In this document: positions 59,973 through 64,000 of the stretch, piece by piece
Position numbering within the stretch: position 1 is the first letter of the stretch
Layout: each line of letters opens with the position of its first letter
Assembly (NCBI RefSeq): GCF_050268245.1
Contig: NZ_JBNNGK010000019.1
Coordinates: 11,864 to 75,863, forward strand
DNA: 64,000 nucleotides
Direction: 5' to 3'
Origin: JBNNGK01 sp050268245
Lineage (GTDB): Bacteria; Pseudomonadota; Gammaproteobacteria; Enterobacterales; Enterobacteriaceae
Program-made: the position numbers and the translations under genes
The notes under the pieces: model-generated
Told to the model about the DNA's origin: nothing
The model's input: the letters and a program-made list of their open reading frames with translations, nothing else
Database searches by the model: none

Positions 59973-61192
59973 TGACCGATCCTGTCTATGCGATTGAGAC
60001 CGCGATCCCACGCAATGCGCGCGTGGCACGTTGGCTGCTTTTCCGTTTACTGGCGGGGCTGCGTCATGGTGCATTGATCGTGCGTGAGGGAACACAGACA
60101 TTCCATTTTGGCGATCCAGAGGCGAGCTTGGTGGCAGAAGTCACGGTGCTGTCACCGGCAATTTATTGGCGGCTGATGACTGGTGGCAGCCTGGCTGCGG
60201 CAGAGGGGTGGATGGACGGCGAGTGGGAAACCCACCAACTGACGGCGGTGCTGCAGATTATCGCGTTAAACAGCCAAGTGCTGGGGCGGTTGGAAAATGG
60301 CTTCCGTCTGCTGGGGCGCCCGGTTGAACGGCTACGTCACTGGGCCCGCCGCAATGTTCGACACAATGCGCGGGAAAATATCAGCGCCCATTACGATCTG
60401 GGTAACGCGTTCTATCAGCAGTTTCTTGATGAGAACCTGCTTTACTCCAGCGCGCTGTTTACCTCGCCAACGCAGGATCTTTTTTCGGCACAGCAGGAAA
60501 AAATGCAGCGCTTGTGCGATCAACTGGCGCTAACGGCGGACGATCATTTACTGGAGATTGGAACGGGCTGGGGAGCGTTGGCAGAATTTGCGGCTCAGCG
60601 ATACGGCTGCCAGGTCACCACGACGACGCTGTCGCGCGAGCAGTATGATTATGCCGTGGCGCGTATCGCCCGCGCGGGTTTGCAACACCGGGTTAAGGTA
60701 CTGCTGTCTGATTACCGCGATTTAACTGGGCAGTTCGACAAACTGGTATCGGTGGAGATGATCGAAGCGGTAGGAAAATCGTTTTTGCCAACGTTTTTCG
60801 CGACCTGTCAGGCGCGGTTACGTCCTGGAGGGAAAATGGCGATCCAGGCGATTACCATCCAAGACCAACGCTACGCCGATTACAGCAAAAGCGTGGACTT
60901 TATCCAGCGTTACATTTTTCCCGGCGGCTTTTTGCCGTGTATTACGGCAATGAGCCAGGTGATGACCCGACATACGGATTTCGTCATCCGCAACCTGTTC
61001 GATATGGGCGCGGATTATGCGCGAACGTTGGTGCATTGGCGTAAACGCTTTGAACAGGCCTGGCCCGAGATAGAAAGATTGGGATTCGATGAGCGCTTTC
61101 GCCGTATGTGGCTGTATTATCTGGGCTACTGCGAGGCCGGTTTTAATGCCCGCACCATCAGCGTAGTGCAGATTACCGCCGAGCGTGTATGA
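59972..61192 (+). CDS. Cyclopropane-fatty-acyl-phospholipid synthase-like methyltransferase
   Basis: A 406-residue SAM-dependent methyltransferase of the CFA synthase group. An N-terminal lipid-binding part (GSLAAAEGWMDGEWETHQL) precedes a core with NISAHYDLGNAFYQQFLDENLLYSSALF, the SAM motif LEIGTGWGALAEFAA (195-201 and on) and KSVDFIQRYIFPGGFLP. It should add a methyl or methylene group to unsaturated acyl chains in membrane phospholipid. Housekeeping Cfa is expected elsewhere, so this is probably a specialised paralogue. Confidence 0.9.
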   Translation: MTDPVYAIETAIPRNARVARWLLFRLLAGLRHGALIVREGTQTFHFGDPEASLVAEVTVLSPAIYWRLMTGGSLAAAEGWMDGEWETHQLTAVLQIIALNSQVLGRLENGFRLLGRPVERLRHWARRNVRHNARENISAHYDLGNAFYQQFLDENLLYSSALFTSPTQDLFSAQQEKMQRLCDQLALTADDHLLEIGTGWGALAEFAAQRYGCQVTTTTLSREQYDYAVARIARAGLQHRVKVLLSDYRDLTGQFDKLVSVEMIEAVGKSFLPTFFATCQARLRPGGKMAIQAITIQDQRYADYSKSVDFIQRYIFPGGFLPCITAMSQVMTRHTDFVIRNLFDMGADYARTLVHWRKRFEQAWPEIERLGFDERFRRMWLYYLGYCEAGFNARTISVVQITAERV

Positions 61193-61674
61193 AGCGCGCT
61201 GTGCCGGCGGTGGCATTGGCTATTGCGTTTGATATCTATTGGACGCTCGTGGTGGTGTTCCGTGAACGAGCGGTTTGGCTCTGGCTGTCGCTTGCCCTGT
61301 TGGCCTATATGCTGCTTAAGCCGCGGCAACGTATTTACGCCATGTTGCTTGCCATATTTGGCGGCCTGTTGGATAGCCTGTGGGCCGTCAGCGGGTTGAT
61401 CCAATTTAACGGCGATGGCCTGTTGCCGCTTTGGATGATGGCGCTTTGGCTAATGTTTGCCTGCGTCTGGGTGGTGCTTACGGCTAACTCTAGGTTGAGC
61501 ATTTGGGTGTTGGCGTTGATGGCGAGTTTGGGGGGGCCGCTGGCGTACTTTATCGGTGAAAGGTTGGGCGCAATGGTATTTCTTGCGCCGAGTTCCCTTG
61601 TGTTGAGCGGCATGGCGGTGGGATGGGGCGTGTTGATGCTGTGTTTCCACTCACTGATCGGGAGGTATGGATGA
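61189..61674 (+). CDS. DUF2878 membrane protein
   Basis: A 161-residue protein of about five membrane helices (ALAIAFDIYWTLVVVF, LWLSLALLAYMLL, AMLLAIFGGLLDSLWAVSG and others). The GGLLDSLW and ANSRLSIWVLALMASLGGPLAYFIGERLGA stretches are typical of DUF2878. No function is known. It overlaps its neighbours by 4 bp on both sides. Confidence 0.87.
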   Translation: MKRAVPAVALAIAFDIYWTLVVVFRERAVWLWLSLALLAYMLLKPRQRIYAMLLAIFGGLLDSLWAVSGLIQFNGDGLLPLWMMALWLMFACVWVVLTANSRLSIWVLALMASLGGPLAYFIGERLGAMVFLAPSSLVLSGMAVGWGVLMLCFHSLIGRYG

Positions 61675-62195
61675 TGCGCACAGTGTTGTTGTGGGTGTGG
61701 TTGTTCGCGGTGCCGGTGTTACCCGCTCAGGCTGACGACTGGTTGAACTGGCGTAAAGTCGGTGATGCCACGTTGAAGTGGGGGCCATTCACCGTTTATC
61801 ACTCGCAATTACGGTCGCCTGATGGTCATTTTCACGGTCTGCGGCACTCTCAAGCGCTCATTATTACCTACCAACGCAGTATCGATAGAACCGACTTGGT
61901 TGATGCTACCCGCGAACAGTGGCAAGCGATGGGCAGGCTACAGCCACAAAGCGAAACATGGTTGCGCAGGTTAAACGCGCTTTGGCCCGATGTCAGTAAA
62001 GGTTCGCAACTGGCTTTTGTGTTGCACGAGGGCAAAGGGCAATTCTGGTATCGTGCATCATCTACGCAAACCGGCTTTACGCCGTTGGGCCCGCACCAGT
62101 CGACGGCTTTTAGCGAGAATTTTCTGGCCATTTGGTTAGATCCACGTACCCGTTATCCCGAATTGCGTCAGCAACTCATCGGAGGTAAACAATGA
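61671..62195 (+). CDS. Chalcone-isomerase-like periplasmic protein
   Basis: A 174-residue protein with a signal peptide ending PAQA (about residue 21), then DDWLNWRKVGDATLKWGPFTVYHSQLRSPDG, ALIITYQRSIDRTDLVDATREQW and a C-terminal FSENFLAIWLDPRTRYPELRQQLIG. This fits the bacterial chalcone-isomerase-like fold, which binds fatty-acid-like ligands. It is probably periplasmic, in line with the lipoprotein encoded next. Confidence 0.85.
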   Translation: MMRTVLLWVWLFAVPVLPAQADDWLNWRKVGDATLKWGPFTVYHSQLRSPDGHFHGLRHSQALIITYQRSIDRTDLVDATREQWQAMGRLQPQSETWLRRLNALWPDVSKGSQLAFVLHEGKGQFWYRASSTQTGFTPLGPHQSTAFSENFLAIWLDPRTRYPELRQQLIGGKQ

Positions 62196-62722
62196 AAGCG
62201 TTTTTGACCTTTAGCCTGGCTCTGGTGATGCTCTTGACGGGGTGCAGCGCTGACCTCAGCGACTTTCAAGGCCAACAACCACGGCTCGATATTTTTAGCT
62301 ATTTTCAGGGTAAAAGCGAAGCCTGGGGCATGGTGCAGGACCGCAGCGGTAAACAATTACGGCGATTCCACGTTGAGATTGACGGCGATGTTGTCGGTGA
62401 CACGCTAACGCTGCGTGAGCAGTTTGTCTATGATGATGGAGAAAAACAGCAGCGCGTTTGGCACATTCGGCGTTTGGGCTCCGATCGTTATCAAGGCACC
62501 GCTGGGGATATTGCAGGGATAGCCACAGGGCAGGCCGCTGGCAATGCTTTTCATTGGCAGTACAGCATGAATGTTAAAGCGGATGGAAGAAATTGGTTAT
62601 TACACTTTGACGACTGGATGTATTTGCAGGATGACACGCATTTATTTAATAAGACGGAAATGAAAAAATGGGGTGTTACCGTGGGTACCATTACGCTGTT
62701 CTTTACTAAAAAGAGATTGTGA
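62192..62722 (+). CDS. DUF3833 lipoprotein
   Basis: A 176-residue lipoprotein with a clear lipobox LLTGC (C18) followed by SADLSDFQGQQPRLDIFSYFQGKSEAWGMVQDRSG and a C-terminal KADGRNWLLHFDDWMYLQDD, hallmarks of DUF3833. It overlaps the previous stop by 4 bp and closes the operon. A predicted outer-membrane-facing partner for the lipid-modification set. Confidence 0.88.
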   Translation: MKAFLTFSLALVMLLTGCSADLSDFQGQQPRLDIFSYFQGKSEAWGMVQDRSGKQLRRFHVEIDGDVVGDTLTLREQFVYDDGEKQQRVWHIRRLGSDRYQGTAGDIAGIATGQAAGNAFHWQYSMNVKADGRNWLLHFDDWMYLQDDTHLFNKTEMKKWGVTVGTITLFFTKKRL

Positions 62723-63146
62723 AGGTGATAGGGCGATCGCTATTTCTGTAACGCGAATTTTTTTATGATGGTTTGTTATATTCCGCATGTCATTTGTGAC
62801 AAATGGTGATTCATGTGGGTTGAATATTTAATTGCTTAAGTCTGTGTATTGGTATTATAATTTTCAATTAATAATTAAATAATGGCGTAATACTACGATT
62901 TATCCTAATTCATTTAATAAGATTAAATCCCTATTTAACCGTTTTATTTTTAAGAAAATTCCTGATTTTTTCTTTACTTGTTAATAAGATTGACTATTAA
63001 TTTTATCGATACCTATAATTCGTAGCGCTTGGTCGGTATCGAATATTTTTAATTTCACGGAAATAACGTGTGGAGATTGGGAATGTTACCGTATCGATTA
63101 GCGTAAAATGAAATCGATTTATTGGTAATTCTATAAGGATATAACA
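62723..63146. other. AT-rich intergenic region
   Basis: About 420 bp of markedly AT-rich DNA with no ORF of note. It holds the promoter of the small peptide gene downstream; AAGGA at about 63132-63137 is its ribosome site. I see no clear terminator after the DUF3833 gene. Confidence 0.5.
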
Positions 63147-63344
63147 ATGAAAAAGTTAAATATGACAAAAGCGGCCACCATTATTGGCGGTACTTTCCGT
63201 ACTTGTTCTTCTACCACCTACGAAAAAACCGTTATCGGTGGTACGACCATGTGTGCCGCTGTTTCTCAGTGCACTAACAAATATGGCCGTTCTGAGAAAA
63301 CTTACCGCCTCGTAGCTAACCAACGCTGTGGTATCACCGCTTAG
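63147..63344 (+). CDS. Small Cys-rich peptide with double-glycine leader-like N-terminus (DUF4762-like)
   Basis: A 65-residue peptide: MKKLNMTKAATIIGG followed by a core with four cysteines (C20, C36, C42, C61) and many Thr/Ser residues. The N-terminal MKKLN...GG pattern is like the leaders of double-glycine secreted peptides; the overall form resembles the small enterobacterial DUF4762 proteins. The function is unknown. No peptidase-transporter or modification gene is in the window. A good ribosome site and a strong terminator flank it, arguing that it is a real, separately transcribed gene. Confidence 0.75.
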   Translation: MKKLNMTKAATIIGGTFRTCSSTTYEKTVIGGTTMCAAVSQCTNKYGRSEKTYRLVANQRCGITA

Positions 63345-63362
63345 TAACTAAGTATTAGTTTA

Positions 63363-63394
63363 GGGTGTGGCGTTGTTGCCACACCCTGTTTTTC
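63363..63394 (+). terminator. Terminator of the small peptide gene
   Basis: GGGTGTGGC / GCCACACCC, a perfect 9-bp stem with a 7-nt loop, followed by TGTTTTT. Confidence 0.9.
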
Positions 63395-63578
63395 CCCCTC
63401 GGTTAATCTGTGATCGCCTTGGCAAAACCCCGGATGTTTGTGGCTTGAAGATGTCATGCAGCTGCGAGTCTTACCGTGCACCCGCGCTCCGTATAGTCTG
63501 ATATCCCCCCCTTTCCTGTCACTCACTCCCCAAATCAGTTGCTGTGGTACCGCGTTCACCTCATTTTTAAGCTGGCGT

Positions 63579-64000
63579 GGCTGGATGACGGATAATTTGT
63601 CCACGTTGCTAAAACGTAGGGGGCGAACATGTTCGTCCCGCAGCCAGAGTTAAGCGATCGTGACGGGCGCGACGTGCCACGCCCCTACGCGGTGGGTGGG
63701 GCTGGATGACGGATTAGTTGACCACGTTGCTAAAACGTAGGGGCGAACATGTTCGCTCCGCAGCCAGCGTTAGGCGATCGTGACGGGCGTGGCGTGCCAC
63801 GCCCCTACGCGGTGGGTGGGCTGGAAGATGCATAATTTGTCCACGTTGCTAAAACGTAGGGGGCGAACATGTTCGCCCCGCAGCCAGCGTTATATTGATC
63901 GTGATGGGCGCGACGTGCCACGCCCCTACGCGGTGGGTGGGGCTGGATGACGGATTAGTTGACCACGTTGCTAAAACGTAGGGGCGAACATGTTCGCTCC
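63579..64000. repeat. Tandem array of a ~121-bp palindromic repeat (at least 3.5 copies)
   Basis: The block CCACGTTGCTAAAACGTAGG recurs at 63601, 63722, 63841 and 63963 (spacings 121, 119, 122) and the array runs off the window end. Each unit contains GGGGCGAACATGTTCGCCCC or a near copy (a 20-bp palindrome), a GGGCGTGGC/GCCACGCCC hairpin, and outer arms CGTAGGGG/CCCCTACG, so one unit can fold into a cloverleaf-like cruciform. No protein is encoded. The stretch 63395-63578 before it has no feature I can name. Confidence 0.85.

Noticed and set aside
57281..62722. Reading the FAD protein as a carotenoid desaturase in a pigment cluster
   Set aside because: No phytoene synthase or prenyl genes are present; DUF1365, the methyltransferase and DUF3833 point to acyl-chain modification.
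63579..64000. CRISPR array
   Set aside because: The units are about 121 bp, conserved throughout and without unique spacers; no cas genes are present.

Overview
The window reads as chromosome of an enterobacterium close to Serratia or Yersinia. The order gmhA, yafJ, dpaA, nqrABCDEF-apbE-nqrM, dinB, pepD, gpt, frsA, crl, proBA, thrW is characteristic of that group, and the proteins resemble E. coli orthologues where these exist. I worked from the sequence alone, so family names come from recognised motifs and remembered family sequences, not from searches.

Layout. 1-1.1 kb: 3' part of an AdiC/CadB-type antiporter. 1.2-21.4 kb: a purine-ring (allantoin/ureide) catabolic cluster with an NCS1 permease, allantoin racemase (hpxA), allantoinase (hpxB), an oxamate/amidase set (hpxWXYZ), an RpiR-type regulator, a sigma-54/NtrC-driven ABC importer, hpxJ, hpxK, hpxQ, hpxT and an NCS2 permease. 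A decayed aerobactin locus sits inside it (intact iutA, remnants of iucD and a shiF-like exporter, then a siderophore reductase). 21.4-27.7 kb: the methionine salvage pathway (yafV, mtnE, mtnB, mtnC, mtnD, mtnA, mtnK) with MetJ boxes in both divergent promoters. 28-49.5 kb: core genes fadE, gmhA, yafJ, dpaA, the Na+-pumping NADH:quinone reductase operon, a GDPD-family protein, dinB, pepD, gpt, frsA, crl, proBA.

49.75-55.5 kb: accessory region at the tRNA-Thr(CGT) gene. A P4-type integrase is followed by two AT-rich genes of unknown function, then a P2/P4-like cos site, a broken psu gene and an IS3-family transposase fragment. This int-cargo-cos-psu order is that of P4 satellites, where the cargo slot is a known anti-phage hotspot. 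The two cargo genes (a PD-(D/E)XK-like protein and a partner) are the best candidate for a new or little-described system. Next come an STM2901-type protein, a DUF1493 protein and an orphan Hcp.

55.7-62.7 kb: an MlrA-like MerR regulator and an eight-gene translationally coupled operon (SnoaL-like, SDR, FAD oxidoreductase, DUF1365, CFA-synthase-like methyltransferase, DUF2878, chalcone-isomerase-like, DUF3833 lipoprotein), apparently for membrane fatty-acid modification. 62.7-64 kb: an AT-rich stretch, a small Cys-rich double-glycine peptide, and a tandem array of a roughly 121-bp palindromic repeat running off the end.
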